Below, piece by piece: positions 1 through 10,730 of a stretch of 64,000 nucleotides of DNA. The notes under the pieces were generated by a model that saw only the letters and a program-made list of their open reading frames with translations, searched no databases and was not told where the DNA came from. A program made the position numbers and the translations under genes. Source of the DNA: Typhlomys cinereus (lineage: Eukaryota; Chordata; Mammalia; Rodentia; Platacanthomyidae); NCBI GenBank assembly GCA_023101885.1, contig JALPQD010000137.1, forward strand, positions 3,934,071-3,998,070, in the 5' to 3' direction. Within the stretch, counting starts at the first letter, position 1. Each line of letters starts with the position of its first letter.

Positions 1-469
1 GATGCAGTTAGTCTTGGAAGCAAGGGCGGCAGATTGTAATGCTATGATGAAAAGAATGGGTGGGCGCGGCCAGTTTCTCAGAGCTACGAGAACCAGGCGC
101 CCACTTGGTGACATGACTAAGGACTTGGTTATGAATAGCCGTTGCTTCGCTTGCCAGAATGTGGGCGCTGCTGGCGGTGATCCTTCATGGTGCTTCATGT
201 AACTGCTTCACGCACCGGTGTGAAAATGACTTCCTCCGTCTTCTGATCAACTCCACGTTTAGTTGGTACCCCCTCTTAGGCCTTGGAGTTCCCCAGTCCT
301 CCTGCTTTTCCCTGCCGAGTTCCGGGGTCACAGGCGTGCGATGCCAAAGCCCAACCTGGTGATTAATTAGTTGACTGATTTGGATTAAGGTGGACAGCCC
401 GGGAGATGAGATGCGAAACATCCTTGGGGTGACATTCCTGACTCCCAGGAGGCCATTAGGGGCGTCATG

Positions 470-760
470 GAGTGAGATGGGCTCCCATCACTCAGGCTCA
501 ACCTACAGCCAATCAGGGGCCTCCTCGGCGGATCGTCCTATCAGGAGCGCCGGCGCTTGGGCGGGAGGCAGGGAGAGGCTGCAGCGGCCTGAGCCCCCGG
601 GGTAGGTAAGTACTTCACATCACGCCTCGTCATATCTCGCACGTCACAAGGGCGGGGAGCATGGGTGGCCGTGACGTCACTGTCCACCCGTCGCATTGCA
701 AGGCACGTGGCTAAAAGTCTGCTTTCCCGTAGACGCTCCGCACTCTGCATCTCGGCATTT
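470..760 (+). promoter_or_regulatory. CpG-rich promoter-like island with CCAAT, CRE and E-box
   Basis: A GC- and CpG-rich block stands out from its AT-rich surroundings. It contains a CCAAT box in the context GCCAATCAGGGGCCTC (near 509), a perfect palindromic CRE (TGACGTCA, 672-679), a CACGTG E-box (704-709) and a possible exon-1 donor GGTAGGTAAGT near 600-610. The CCAAT neighbourhood resembles that of the island at 9.28 kb, so the two may be paralogous zinc-finger promoters. No coding exon clearly belonging to it is visible in the next 8 kb. It could instead serve a gene to the left. Promoter function is inferred from composition and motifs only. Confidence 0.5.
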
Positions 761-1105
761 ATTTCAGATTAATTTGGTTAATTTCAGCTAATGCGCAAGT
801 TGTAAAGTCGGGTTTCTTTGCGCATTGACTTCCCGGAAGGTGGTTCAGTGACTTTTGCGAGAAGGACCCCACTTTTGTCGGGGAGTCATTAGTCAGAGCT
901 GAGCGTGTGAGGCCAGGAGAGCTGGCGTGACTGCGTGCTGCGGGTGGCAGCTACGCAAAGCCGTGTGAACAGCAGCTCTCAAAGACATACTTGTCGGCAG
1001 ACAAGATGGACTGGTAGGTACAGAAGCGTGCCACCCAGCCCTAGGATAACCACCCTAGGAACCCACATAGTGGAAAGAGAAAGCCCACTTCCCCAAGTGT
1101 CCTCT

Positions 1106-1106
<1 letters not shown>

Positions 1107-1148
<42 letters not shown>

Positions 1149-1157
1149 ACACACACT
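1107..1157. repeat. (CA)n microsatellite
   Basis: About 25 uninterrupted CA units with one TA interruption. It is not attached to an obvious SINE head. Confidence 0.95.
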
Positions 1158-1384
1158 CCGAGGCATGAGTCCCCCTTCCTGACATACGTACCACATACGA
1201 GGATAAGTGTAAACATGCTTTTAAAGCCTTAAAAAGATATTTAATAAGAAAATAAACGATTAAAATAAGAAAAGATAAATGAGCTATTCTCTGAAATAGT
1301 GTTGGGGACTGTCCTGTGGTCACCTCAAATTCTGCTGGTCAGAGAGCGAGAGAGAAAGAGAGAGACCAGCCACTCTCAGATGGA

Positions 1385-1510
1385 GGTCAAAGGACAACTT
1401 TCAGAAATCACTTCTCTCCTTCCTTCCACTGTGCCCTTCGTGGATTGAACTTTGGTCTCCGGTTTGCACACAAATGTCCCCTCCACTGCATACCCTCTTG
1501 CTGGCCCAGG
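1385..1510 (-). repeat. B3-like SINE, antisense, diverged
   Basis: The pattern GGTCAAAGGACAACTTTCAG, then a pyrimidine-rich stretch, then GGATTGAACTTTGGTCTCC follows the antisense body of rodent B3/B2-type SINEs. It is old and diverged, with approximate borders. Confidence 0.45.
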
Positions 1511-1534
1511 AGATTCTTCATCAATCCATAAAGC

Positions 1535-1828
1535 ACGCTAGACAGGTGGCTCCAGGTTAAGCCTCTGCCTCACAAGCAGAAGGTCGTGGGTTCAAATCCC
1601 ATGTCCCAGGTTAAAAAAAAAAAAAAGAAAAAAAGCCTGGCAGAAATGGTGGCAGCCTGCACTTCTGGTCCTGGAACGCTGAGTATGGGAAACTCCAGAG
1701 GAAAGCAAAAAGGAAGTAGAGCAATTCAGGATGATTCCCGAGTGTGCCCTTGGAGGCACAGGGACACATAGTGCATGTGACACACACACATACACACACA
1801 CACACACACAAATAAAACAAATAAACTC
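1535..1828 (+). repeat. B2-superfamily dimer-like SINE, sense, older subfamily
   Basis: The tRNA-like head (CAGGTGGCTCCAGGTTAAGCC, B box GGTTCAAATCCC) is followed by an A-rich linker at 1611-1635, then the body (CTGGTCCTGGAACG), a CA-rich stretch and an AATAAAACAAATAAA end. The internal A-rich linker makes the two-part architecture of this SINE family easy to see. Confidence 0.8.
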
Positions 1829-2348
1829 TGGAAAACATGACAGATGCATGATCTCCCTTCAGGTTGCCATCAAATCCAAAAGATGACAGTAAGTATGACG
1901 GGATGACCTGCATGTTTCATGCGTTTGCACATAGTCTCCACCACACTCATAAAGAGCAACCAACAGGTCACACCAGAAGAAGCATCTGCCATCTCCGCAG
2001 GTCTGGGGTGCACCCTTACACCCAATAAAAAAGGCCTTGTCTGTTGTTGTGGGTCTGATCCACTAACCTCTGCACCCCAAGTGGCTCCACTGCATCTGAG
2101 GAGTCTGCTCAGAGTGTGGATGACACCCTTGGAAAATGGGACTACCCTGTCGATGCCAACCTCCTGTCACACAGCCCTTGGTTCAGGGGGAGAGTGACTT
2201 GGCCTAAGAGGTCACCCTCATCCACGATATCTACCTGACCACTTCTTCCAGCCTCTGACAACTCTGCTGAGAAAACATTCCCTCTGCCCTACAGGATGTA
2301 GAAAACACTTCTGGAGAGTTCTTGAATCCTGAAGCATAGATTTTTTTT

Positions 2349-2588
2349 TTAACTTTATGTATGTATGTATATACTTATTTGTGCATCAAAGGGCATGTAT
2401 CCCTGTGGAAGACCAAGGGTGACTTCGGGAATCATCCTGGATTGTCTCTATCTCCTTGCTGCCCTCTGGGATTTCCCAGGCTCTGCCCACCATGACAGGA
2501 AGTGCAGGCCACTGCTGTTTCCAGGAAAGATCTGGGATCTGAATTCAGGACCTTGTGCTTTTGAGGCCCCTCTCTCTGCATTTTAGAA
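2349..2588 (-). repeat. B2-superfamily SINE, antisense, older subfamily
   Basis: It carries family hallmarks read in reverse: CCTGTGGAAGACCAAGGGTGA, GGGATTTCCCAGGCTCTGCC and GGGATCTGAATTCAGGACC. It lacks a clean tRNA head at its right edge. Confidence 0.75.
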
Positions 2589-2880
2589 ATGCCTGTATTT
2601 GAACTGAATGCCTTGGCTTCTCCCAGGATGCATGTCACCCCTAAAGATACAGAGTATTTCTTCCTGGCCTTAAAATGTAGTGATGGAGGGTAAAGTTGCA
2701 GCTTAGCAGCCCTGCGCTGGGAACAAGACCAAGACCTCCAGGGCCAGCATGTCCTTCCCCTGGGGACCGCTGCTTGGTACCTGGCAGTGAAGACCCCAGA
2801 GTCAGTGAACCCAGCACCCCAAGACCCAGTAGCAGGTAGAGCAGGCCTCAGTCCACAGCCGCTGCTGTTTCTAGTTGATA

Positions 2881-2964
2881 TTTTTATGTGGGATCTGGTA
2901 TTTGAACTCCCGATCTTCTGCTTGCAAAATAGAGGCTTAACCTCTGAGCCATCTGTGCAGCCCC
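2881..2964 (-). repeat. Head-only tRNA-derived SINE, antisense
   Basis: Only the tRNA-like head is present (GGGATCTGGTATTTGAACTCC to CTGAGCCATCTGTGCAGCCCC), preceded by T-rich sequence. There is no body or CA tail. This is an ID-like monomer of the same family. Confidence 0.6.
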
Positions 2965-3950
2965 CAATGACTGCATATTTTAAAAAGCCAAACCTTCTAG
3001 GCTGCAGACATAAGCTTTAAATATTAGCCCAGAAACTCAGATTCCTTTCCCCCACTTTCCCAGACACAGCCTGGAAGGTCAACAATAATGAGGGTCAGAG
3101 AGTGAAGAAGGAAAGAGATCAAACAGGTGGTGGCTGGCACCTGTGCCCACCTGTCATCGTATGCCCCTTAGTGCAATCTACAGGGATTGTCCATCATTGG
3201 GTGAAAGGATTTTTTAATTATTATTTATTTTTAACTGTGGCTACAGGATGCTTCAGCTGGTTGTACCTGGAACCATCCCATAATAAGCCTCTTCAGGGTC
3301 ATGACCGATGTGCAGAATGGGGGTTGACTGCACACAGAGTGTCTCTCTCTTCTAAGCAAAGGCTGGGCTACACTCAAAGATCTTGCATTTCGGTTCCAAC
3401 TTGAGAAAGAAAAAAGCAGGTATTCTGTTCCGTGAATAGGAAGAGCCCAACGTTTGGTCCTGCATTTGAGGACGAAAGGTGGGCTAGACAAAGGAAGAGT
3501 GAGCTCTGGGCACACCTGTGAAGACTTGGTAATTAACACAAGCCCTGAGCAAGCCTTCAGGAGATTGAGTGACAGGCAAGCCCATGGTGGGCAGGGCCGT
3601 TCCCTGGGGGCAGGTGGATGAGATGGAGAAAGCTCAGACAGTGCGTTGGCAGATGTTGGCAGACTTGCAGACTAGCAGGTGAGGTTTGCCCCTCTCGGTA
3701 TCTCCTGTGGAGGTGGTGTGGTTCCCTGGACTCTGGGTTTGGTCTCTCTTGCCACACTGGACATGAACTGGAACCGGAATCATAAGCCAAAATAAACTTC
3801 TTGTTCCTCACAGTTGTTTGATCAGATGTTTATCAATGGCAGGAAGCGAGAGTGCTACACAAACTCGCTTTCTGAGCCAATGCACAGCCCTAGTGACTGC
3901 CCCCTGACACCCCATCATCGAGGAGCAGTGTCTTCTGCTGTGACCTCCAC
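2965..3950. other. Intergenic stretch with no recognisable gene
   Basis: No splice-flanked coding frame, RNA gene or clear repeat could be recognised on either strand. It contains an AATAAA at 3790-3797 but no gene it could terminate. Confidence 0.5.
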
Positions 3951-3954
3951 TGCA

Positions 3955-4153
3955 CACCCACGGAGGCCCAAGGATATATTGCTTCTACCTCCTTTTTGCT
4001 TCCTGTGGGATTTCCCAGGCTCTGCCTTCTAGGGCTGGAAGTGCAAGCTGCTGCCATTTCTACCTGGCAATTTTCACTTGGAATGTGGGATCTGAACTCA
4101 GGTCCTTCTGCTTGCAAGGCAGAGTCTTAACCCCTGAGCCATTTCTCCAGCTC
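3955..4153 (-). repeat. B2-superfamily SINE, antisense, older, tail-truncated
   Basis: The body (GGGATTTCCCAGGCTCTGCC) and head (GGGATCTGAACTCAGGTCC to CCTGAGCCATTTCTCCAGC) are recognisable. The CA-rich tail is missing. Confidence 0.75.
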
Positions 4154-4564
4154 TTTCTGAAATACCTCCATTCTTGGAAGCTTATTCTGGGACTTGGGTC
4201 GCCCACTGTGAGATGGGTCTTCTCATATTAATGATGCAGCCAGGCTTGCTTAGAGACTTGCCTTAACCAAAAAAATAACCTCCCTAGATGTGCCTAAAGG
4301 CTCAGCTCTCAAGTGCTGAAGTAAGTGCTATGTGCTAAGCTGACAGCACAACTCCTGTTTGTGCTGCGTGTCTCAGAAACAGGTATATTTCAAGAATTTT
4401 CACACTTCTCCCCAGATCACTCAAGACTAGTCTGCAAAGGAAGAGTGGAAGTGTCACTGTCTTAGAAGGAGAGATGTTGCAAGAATGTCACCTGCAAAGA
4501 CTGTATTGTGTTTTTAGAGGATGAGATAAAAACTGGGTAAAACTCATAGAAGGTCTAGACAGTT

Positions 4565-4760
4565 CGTAAAATTACCTCAGGCTTTGGGTTCTGGAAATAG
4601 TGCTTGTCACGCAACCAAAAGGACCCGAGTTCAGATCCCCACTTCCCATGGAATATGCTGGATGGGCATTGTGTCCCAGCGGACATCCCAGCCCTGGAAG
4701 GCAGAGCCTGGGACTCCCCAAAGGAAGCTGCCTGCAAATTAGTCCCCATGGAACGCTGTG
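4565..4760 (+). repeat. Diverged SINE fragment, sense
   Basis: GGACCCGAGTTCAGATCCCC and CCCTGGAAGGCAGAGCCTGG match the family's B box and body. The rest is degraded, so borders are approximate. Confidence 0.45.
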
Positions 4761-4839
4761 GGCTTAATTAGAAACCTGGGCTCCAAAGAACAAGGTGGAA
4801 GAACCACGAGGAACAAGTCCCGACATCAACTCTGCACTT

Positions 4840-5015
4840 GTGTGCACAGACACCTGTGAGTCTGCATACAGAGCCTTCATGTGCACATACACTCACAAGC
4901 ATGTGCACGTCTGTGTACACAGAGCCCTCGTGCACACACACTCACCTGCATGCATCTGCATGCAGAGTCCTCATGTATGCACACACACATGCATATGCAC
5001 CCGTCTGCATACACA
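4840..5015. repeat. CA/TG-rich imperfect repeat
   Basis: Low-complexity ACACA/GTGCAC/TGCAT-rich sequence with imperfect units of about 30-45 bp containing CAGAGCC(T/C)TCATG. It probably arose by expansion of a simple repeat. Confidence 0.6.
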
Positions 5016-5108
5016 GAAGAAAACATTTCTCAACAATAAAGAAGGACGGTTTTTTTTAGCAAGTGCCTCCTCAGACCTCAGAGAACCTGTCCTAGTTTCC
5101 CCATTTTT

Positions 5109-5376
5109 TTATCTTTCTTTTTTTTATTCAATTGTTCATGTGTGAGTGTGTGCGTGCGTGTGCGTGTGCGTGTGTGTGTAGAACCACAGGTGAATTCGGG
5201 AACCACCATGAGCCACCTCCACCTCCTCGTTTACTCTGCCCTCGGATTCACAGGCTCTGCCCTACCAGGACCAGAAACACAGGCCGCCCCCTTTTCCGCC
5301 CGGCGTCTAGGATCTGAACTCAGGACCTTCCGCCTGTAAGGCAGGGGCTTAACCCCTGAGCCACCTCTCCGGCCCC
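5109..5376 (-). repeat. Young B2-superfamily SINE, antisense
   Basis: A near-complete young-subfamily copy. It runs from the reversed AATAAA/CAATTG end and GT-rich tail, through GAACCACAGGTGAATTCGGG and the body, to the reversed head ending CCACCTCTCCGGCCCC. Its two-fold GC-rich body is characteristic of recent copies here. Confidence 0.9.
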
Positions 5377-5576
5377 TACTCCGTAACCTTTCAACCCTTG
5401 TTCCCACAGACGTTACATTTATCTTATGATATAAAATATATTCGCTTCAACTTTAAAAGTCCTCAAACTTCAACATTAAAAACTTTCATAGTCCAGTTTT
5501 AAAATATGCATAACTATTAACAATCCAGTATGAATATTTCTAGAAGTTTATAGTCTCTTCTTTTAAAACTTTTTTA

Positions 5577-5836
5577 TTTATTTATTTTGTGTGTGTGGAG
5601 CAGAAAGAAGGCACTGTGTGTACCTGTGGAAGACCAAGGATAAGTAATATGTAGTATTTAGTATGTAGTCCAATGCTTGTGTCTCCTTTTTGCTTCTCTC
5701 TGGGATTTCCCAGGCTCCACTTGCCATGGCTGGCAGTGCAGGCTGCCACCATGTCTGCTATGGGACCTGGGATCTGAACTCAGGACCTTCTGCTTGCGAG
5801 ACAGAACCTTAACCCCTGAGCTATCATCCCAGGCTC
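5577..5836 (-). repeat. B2-superfamily SINE, antisense, older
   Basis: The reversed tail, the CCTGTGGAAGACCAAGGAT body and the head (GGGATCTGAACTCAGGACC to CTGAGCTATCATCCCAGGC) are visible. About 40 bp near 5641-5670 do not match the family body and may be a small insertion. Confidence 0.75.
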
Positions 5837-6222
5837 TTAACTTCCTTTATAAAAAGTCCAAAATTTTTTAACCCTGAGGTCCTGTCAAATCAAAAGCAAG
5901 TCAGTACTTCCAACATATAATAATGAAAAATAAACATTCTAACAATTTTTAACTTTATTTCCTTACTTATCAGAGAGAGAAAGAGAGGCATATACCCTGT
6001 GGGCCTCCAGGGATTTAGTTTAGATTTTGGAGTTGGAGAGCTCACACCTTAACCTTGGAGCTATCTCAGTGGTCCGAGAACAAACATGTGTATTTTGAAA
6101 CAGAAAAAAAATCAGGTCACAAGAAGACAGCATGAAATCAAAATTAGGAGCAAAGTCTGGCTAGGTAAATATTCCTGCAGTAGTTCAATGTTTGGTTTCT
6201 GTTGCTTGCTATGTAGTTGTTA

Positions 6223-6814
6223 TGCTCGGAGCACAAAGTCCAAAGAAACCCACTGAAGTCTTCCACCGATGCAAAAACAAGAGGATTATTTTATTAGATC
6301 AAACCTAGGTTTGGGCCACACGAGTCCTCAGCGCAGTGAGGGGGTCGTGACCCTGAGGCAGCAGGTTTAGGGATTTTATAAGCATGGACTGAGGAATTTG
6401 CACATAGCCTGTAGCCTGCCTCAACCTTCCCCCTGGTGACCAATGGCACTCTGCTCTTCCTGGTACATGCTGGGGGGAGGGAAGACTGGCACCAAGGGGT
6501 CTATGGTTGTTCCAAGGACATCAACACCTAAGTCAGCTCCGACTCCCATAAACAGTTCCTAGCATCCCTTAGATTACTCATGGCCCTTAAAATTCCTTGA
6601 GCAATTAGTGAATGGCTTTCACCTGTCTGAGCACAATCTGTCCTTGACAAAATTGGTGAAATGTTACTGTAAAGGCTGCTCTTCCAGTTTAGGGGGGCTC
6701 CCAAAACATTAAGTATTTCCTAATTTAGAGCTGACTGGTCATCCTTGTAGTCACATACACAAATTGGGTCAAACAGTCTATGTCTACAATGTCCGGTGTT
6801 TCCCAGGGAGGACA
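6223..6814 (-). mobile_element. Solo LTR of an endogenous retrovirus, family 1
   Basis: The 592-bp element reads, on the minus strand, from TGTCCTCCC to GCTCCGAGCA, so it has TG...CA ends. It matches a 593-bp copy in the opposite orientation at 42289-42881. It contains a reversed AATAAAAT polyadenylation signal near 6288. No primer-binding site or internal viral genes flank it. I found no convincing target-site duplication. It is non-coding. Confidence 0.85.
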
Positions 6815-8240
6815 AGTAAGCAGCCTGCCCTCCAACCATCCTTCACACATGTGCCATGGTTCTGCTATCTCCTGTATCCTGGCTTCTCTGCTCCAACTAC
6901 CAGCTTCCCCTCCGCGAAAGCACTTCATACCCATCCCATGGTCTAGTGCCTCATTTGCTCTCCATGAACACTTCAATCTTGCATCAAAACCAGTCTCCTG
7001 TGAATGATGCTGCCAGGTTCTGGAATGAGCTGAGGTCCAGCAAAAGACTTCTGTAGCTTAGCTTCTACCCCTGAGTTTTGACGTCAGGAAACACACAGGA
7101 TTCTCATCTCCAGTGCAAAGTGCTAGGTTTGGATTTTTGTTTGAATGACATTAATTTCTCCAATAGCCATAGATTCTCTTGCAGTCTGCCCTTTCCTTAT
7201 CCAAAACCTCGAGGCCGCCAACACAGTGCAAATTTACTAAGCAAACCAGTCCATCATCTTTAAATTCAACTCTGCCAAAGTCCTTGCTCTCTTCATCATA
7301 GGCTGAGCTCAAACAATTCATAACTCACTCAGCATTATTATTTTTGAAATTGCCCATTAAGCTCTGGTCAATGCTTGTAATCCACAGTCTCAAAATCTTC
7401 AAACATTTCTACATTTCTCAAAAAAAAATTAAAAATCCACATAACCAAAGTTATCACTAACACCCCACTTCTGGAACTAAGTTCTGCTGCAGTTTGCCTA
7501 CATGTTGCTGATCAATTCACAATCAAACAGCTTATGAGAACAAAAGAGGGGGGTTATTCTTGCTTATGAGTCTCCATTACAGTTTGTAGTCCAGCTTGCA
7601 GAAGAGTTTATACCTACATCAAGAACCTATACAGGGATGGTCCCATCCACTGTGGATGGGTCTTCCCATCAATTAGATGCTCTTTTGCAAGCTTGCTCTA
7701 CCTGTCAATTCTTCATAGATGCATTCAAAGCTCACCCTTCCATTGTCAACTCCACATCTTATCTAATGATCACACATAGTAACAAAAGCAACAGTAACCA
7801 TGTCCCAGGGGACAGGGTGGGTCCTGCAGGGTACAGGGTGGCTCCTGCGGGGGACTATGTAGACAGGACAGCAGTCTAAGCAAAGGGAGGGAGAAAGAGA
7901 CTAGTGGATCAAATTATCAAATAGACACACTATCATGAGTCTGGAGATCACTTATTTCTTACTTTCTTTTCCCTCCTTTCCTTCCTCCCTTTTCCTCTGC
8001 ATCTCAAATTTATTTATATATATTATCTCTAAAGTTGAAATAAGAATGCAACATGGTCTAAAGGTGTAAAGGCAGCAAACATAGGAATAAGCATTTTGAC
8101 CAATTAAAAATCATATTGTAAACCATATCTTAATTGCATTTTTACCCCATGTTTACAGTTCTTTGTACTCTATATAACATTTCATTTGACATTTTTAAAA
8201 ATAAAAAACTTTGTTGTTTGGAAATACAGGACACCACTGC
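6815..8240. other. Intergenic, degraded repeats, no gene
   Basis: No coding exon is recognisable. The part at 7500-7790 (CCCATCCACTGTGGATGGGTCTTCCCATC) has the same layout as 56090-56240 and looks like an old rodent medium-copy repeat. There is a short internal duplication at 7806-7858 (ACAGGGTGG(G/C)TCCTGC twice). Confidence 0.45.
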
Positions 8241-8661
8241 TTTTATGTGGGACCTGGGATCTGAACTCAGGATCTTCTGCTTTGAGGCAGAGTCTTTTTT
8301 TTTTTTTTTTTTTTTTTAAACATTTTTTTTATTATTATTATTATTTATTCAACTGTGTGCATGTGCGTGTGTATGTGCGCGCGAGTGTGTATCTGTGTGT
8401 GCGTGTGTCTGTGTATGTGTAGAACCACGGACGAATTCGCGAACCACCATGGACGCCTCCATCTCCTTCTGCCCCGGGATTCACAGGCTCCGCCCTACCA
8501 GGACCAGAAGCGCAGGCCGCCCTGCTTCCGCCTGGCGTCTATACGTGGGATCTGGGATCCGAACTCGGGACCTTCCGCTTGCAAGGCGGAGGCTTAACCC
8601 CTGAGCCACCTCTCCAGCCCCTTGAGGCAGAGTCTTAACCCTTGAGCCATCTCTCCAGCCC
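8241..8661 (-). repeat. Head-only SINE, antisense, split by a younger SINE
   Basis: The left part (to 8296) and right part (from 8637) together make one antisense tRNA-like head ending GAGCCATCTCTCCAGCCC. They are separated by a complete young SINE at 8297-8621. Confidence 0.8.
8297..8621 (-). repeat. Young B2-superfamily SINE, antisense, nested
   Basis: A full-length young copy with a T-rich 5' flank (its reversed A-tail), TTATTCAACTGTGTGC tail, GAACCACGGACGAATTCGCG and head. It is bounded by a perfect 15-bp target-site duplication TTGAGGCAGAGTCTT (8282-8296 and 8622-8636) that comes from the older head it interrupts. Confidence 0.95.
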
Positions 8662-8867
8662 AAGGGTGATTTTTTTTTTTTTAATCTAATTTATTTTTAC
8701 TCTTATTTACAGATACTCACTCAATCTGTCTTATTATCCCAGTGCTGTATCAGAACTTGGTTTGGAGAAATGAATGGAAAGTCTCATTACGGATGAAATC
8801 GGATAGCAGATACAATACCATTAAATTTACTTTTTTTTCTTCTTCTTCTTCTTTTTTTTTTTTTTTT

Positions 8868-9101
8868 TTTAACTTATTTATGTGTGTCTGTAGGGACCAG
8901 AAGACACGTGAGTGCAGATGCTTTTAGAGGCCCAAGGGTGACACGGGGAATTACCTTGGATTGCTTCTACCTCCTCTTTGCTTTGCTCTTCAAGATTCCC
9001 AGGCTCTGCCTTCCAGGACCAGAAGTACATTTTTAACGTGGGATCCGGGATCCGAACTCAGGATCTTCTGCTTATAAAGCAAAGGCTTAACCCCCAAGCC
9101 A
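8868..9101 (-). repeat. B2-superfamily SINE, antisense, older
   Basis: The reversed tail, body (CCCAAGGGTGACACGGGGAA) and head (GGGATCCGAACTCAGGATC to CCCCAAGCCATTTGCC) are present. A poly-T tract precedes it. Confidence 0.75.
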
Positions 9102-9249
9102 TTTGCCATCTTTCTGAGACCCGCCCCCCCTTAAAACTGTTCGCTTGTGTACCATGTGATCTTAGTGATATGGAGACAGAGAGAGAGGCCAGGGGCACTC
9201 ACCACGGACCCTGTGCACAGGAGGAACAGACCAGGGGACGAGCCAGGGC

Positions 9250-9620
9250 CCGCCTGAGCGGCTGCTGTCACTCAAGGTCGGCCCCCGCCAATCAGAGCCT
9301 CGGACGCGGACCGTCCAATCAGGAGCGGCGGCAGGGGGCGGAAGACGGGCTCGTTTCCGGCGCCGCCATGCTGCGGCCGCTGCTCTGCGGCTGAGGGAAG
9401 CACCTGGTAGGCGCGCGCGCTGCGCTGGGGGGCGCCGCGAGGGGCGCGCGGGCGAGCCCGGACCCCCGGTTGTGGTAAGCACAGGGGACGACCCGGGGAG
9501 ACGGTGGGCCGCGGCGGCGGGAGCTTCCTGCGGGCCCCGGGCGCTGCGCTTAACTCAGGGCGGTCCGGGCTGCCGGTTCTGCGGCTGCGTGAGGCGTCGT
9601 GATGTCAGTGTTCGGCGTGC
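9250..9620 (+). promoter_or_regulatory. CpG-island promoter, probable start of the 15.6-23.2 kb zinc-finger gene
   Basis: A strongly CpG-rich block with two CCAAT boxes (GCCAATCAG at about 9289 and CCAATCAG at about 9316) and a GGCGCCGCCATGCTGCGG segment resembling a YY1 site. A plausible non-coding exon 1 ends at GGGAAGCACCTG, before GTAGG, near 9406. GC richness continues downstream to about 9850. The next same-strand coding evidence is the KRAB-zinc-finger exon set from 15.6 kb, so I assign this promoter to it by position. The assignment is inference. Antisense frames across the island are GC-driven and not genes. Confidence 0.6.
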
Positions 9621-9849
9621 GCGCTCCCGGGCCGGGCTTTGTTGGACTTCATTCGGCTCTGTGTACGGTTGCGTGCTCGTGCGCGCGCGTGAGGTCAAAG
9701 GGCAGCTTGGCCGGAGTCCCTTATCTCCTTCCACCCGGGCGCTTGCAGGGTCGTGTGGGCGGCACCGGGGTCCACTCGTTGCAATCGGGAGCTGGGGTCG
9801 CGGAGGTGCGTCGTTTGTGCTTCGGGTTAGCATTTGCTCAGTGCGCTTT

Positions 9850-10310
9850 GCGGATCGTGCAGTCTGCGGGCAGCTGGTTTCACTTGTAGTTTTCTGGTTC
9901 TAGCCGCCTACTGAGTGCTTGTCCCTGCTCCCCTCCCTCCCGGCTCTCTCCCTCCCTTTTCAGTCCATCCCACCCCTACCCTCCGGCGGTCGGCTCCCGT
10001 GCACCCCAGCTTCCCCTCTGATGCCCCTGTGCGGGTTCAGGCTCTTATGGCCTACCCATTTGGCCACTCTCCAGGTCACCCCACTGGTAGGGGCGTGTCC
10101 CTCCACTCAGCTGACTGACTCCTGCACGTGGAGCGGCTGAGATGTGCACTTTTCGTTGCATTTCCTCCACCACTTTGTCAGAAGTGGACTCCGTTGTTCA
10201 GTTTATTATTTCCCTAATAATACCCTTCCATGGCCATTGTAATGGTATGGGAAATGTGAAAGTCACATGATGTCCTTTGGTAATATTTGTTCCCTGGTAT
10301 TGTGTTGATC
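9850..10310. other. Intronic/intergenic sequence, nothing recognised
   Basis: Downstream flank of the CpG island, pyrimidine-rich at 9925-9990. No exon or repeat could be supported. Confidence 0.4.
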
Positions 10311-10311
10311 A

Positions 10312-10570
10312 TTGTGTGTGTGTGTATCAGAGGTACTGTGTCCTTATGGAGGACCAAAGGTGACCTCAGGAATCATTCTGGATTGCTTCTCCCTCCTTTG
10401 TTCTTGGATTTCCGAGACTCTGCCCACCTGGGCGGGAAGTGCAGGTTGCTGCGGAAATTTCCACCTGGTGTTTTTTTTTTTTTTTTTTTTTAACATGGGA
10501 TCTGGGATCTGAACTCAGGGCCTTCTGCTTGTGAAGCAGAGTCTTAGCTCCTGAGCCATCTGTCCAGCCC
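10312..10570 (-). repeat. B2-superfamily SINE, antisense, with internal poly-T
   Basis: The body (10312-10468) and head (10494-10570, GGGATCTGAACTCAGGGCC to CATCTGTCCAGCCC) are separated by a run of about 22 T. This places an A-rich linker between head and body in the sense orientation. Confidence 0.85.
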
Positions 10571-10579
10571 TGTTTGTTT

Positions 10580-10730
10580 TATCTGAGAGAAGGTGCACAC
10601 AGTCATGCTGAGGGCAGTCAGAGGACCACTGTTTGGAAATCAGTTCTTTTTCCCTCCTGCGGGTTTCCTGGGCTTGAGCTCAGTCTTCTAGCTCCCACGC
10701 TGATACCGACTGAGCATCTTTCCAGCCCTG
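10580..10730 (-). repeat. B3-like SINE, antisense, diverged
   Basis: GGCAGTCAGAGGACCACTGT, GGAAATCAGTTCTTTTTCCC and GACTGAGCATCTTTCCAGCCC follow the antisense B3/B2 layout. Confidence 0.5.

Noticed and set aside
1107..1157. CA repeats considered as Z-DNA or regulatory elements
   Set aside because: They are ordinary rodent microsatellites, several of them SINE tails. Nothing nearby suggests function.
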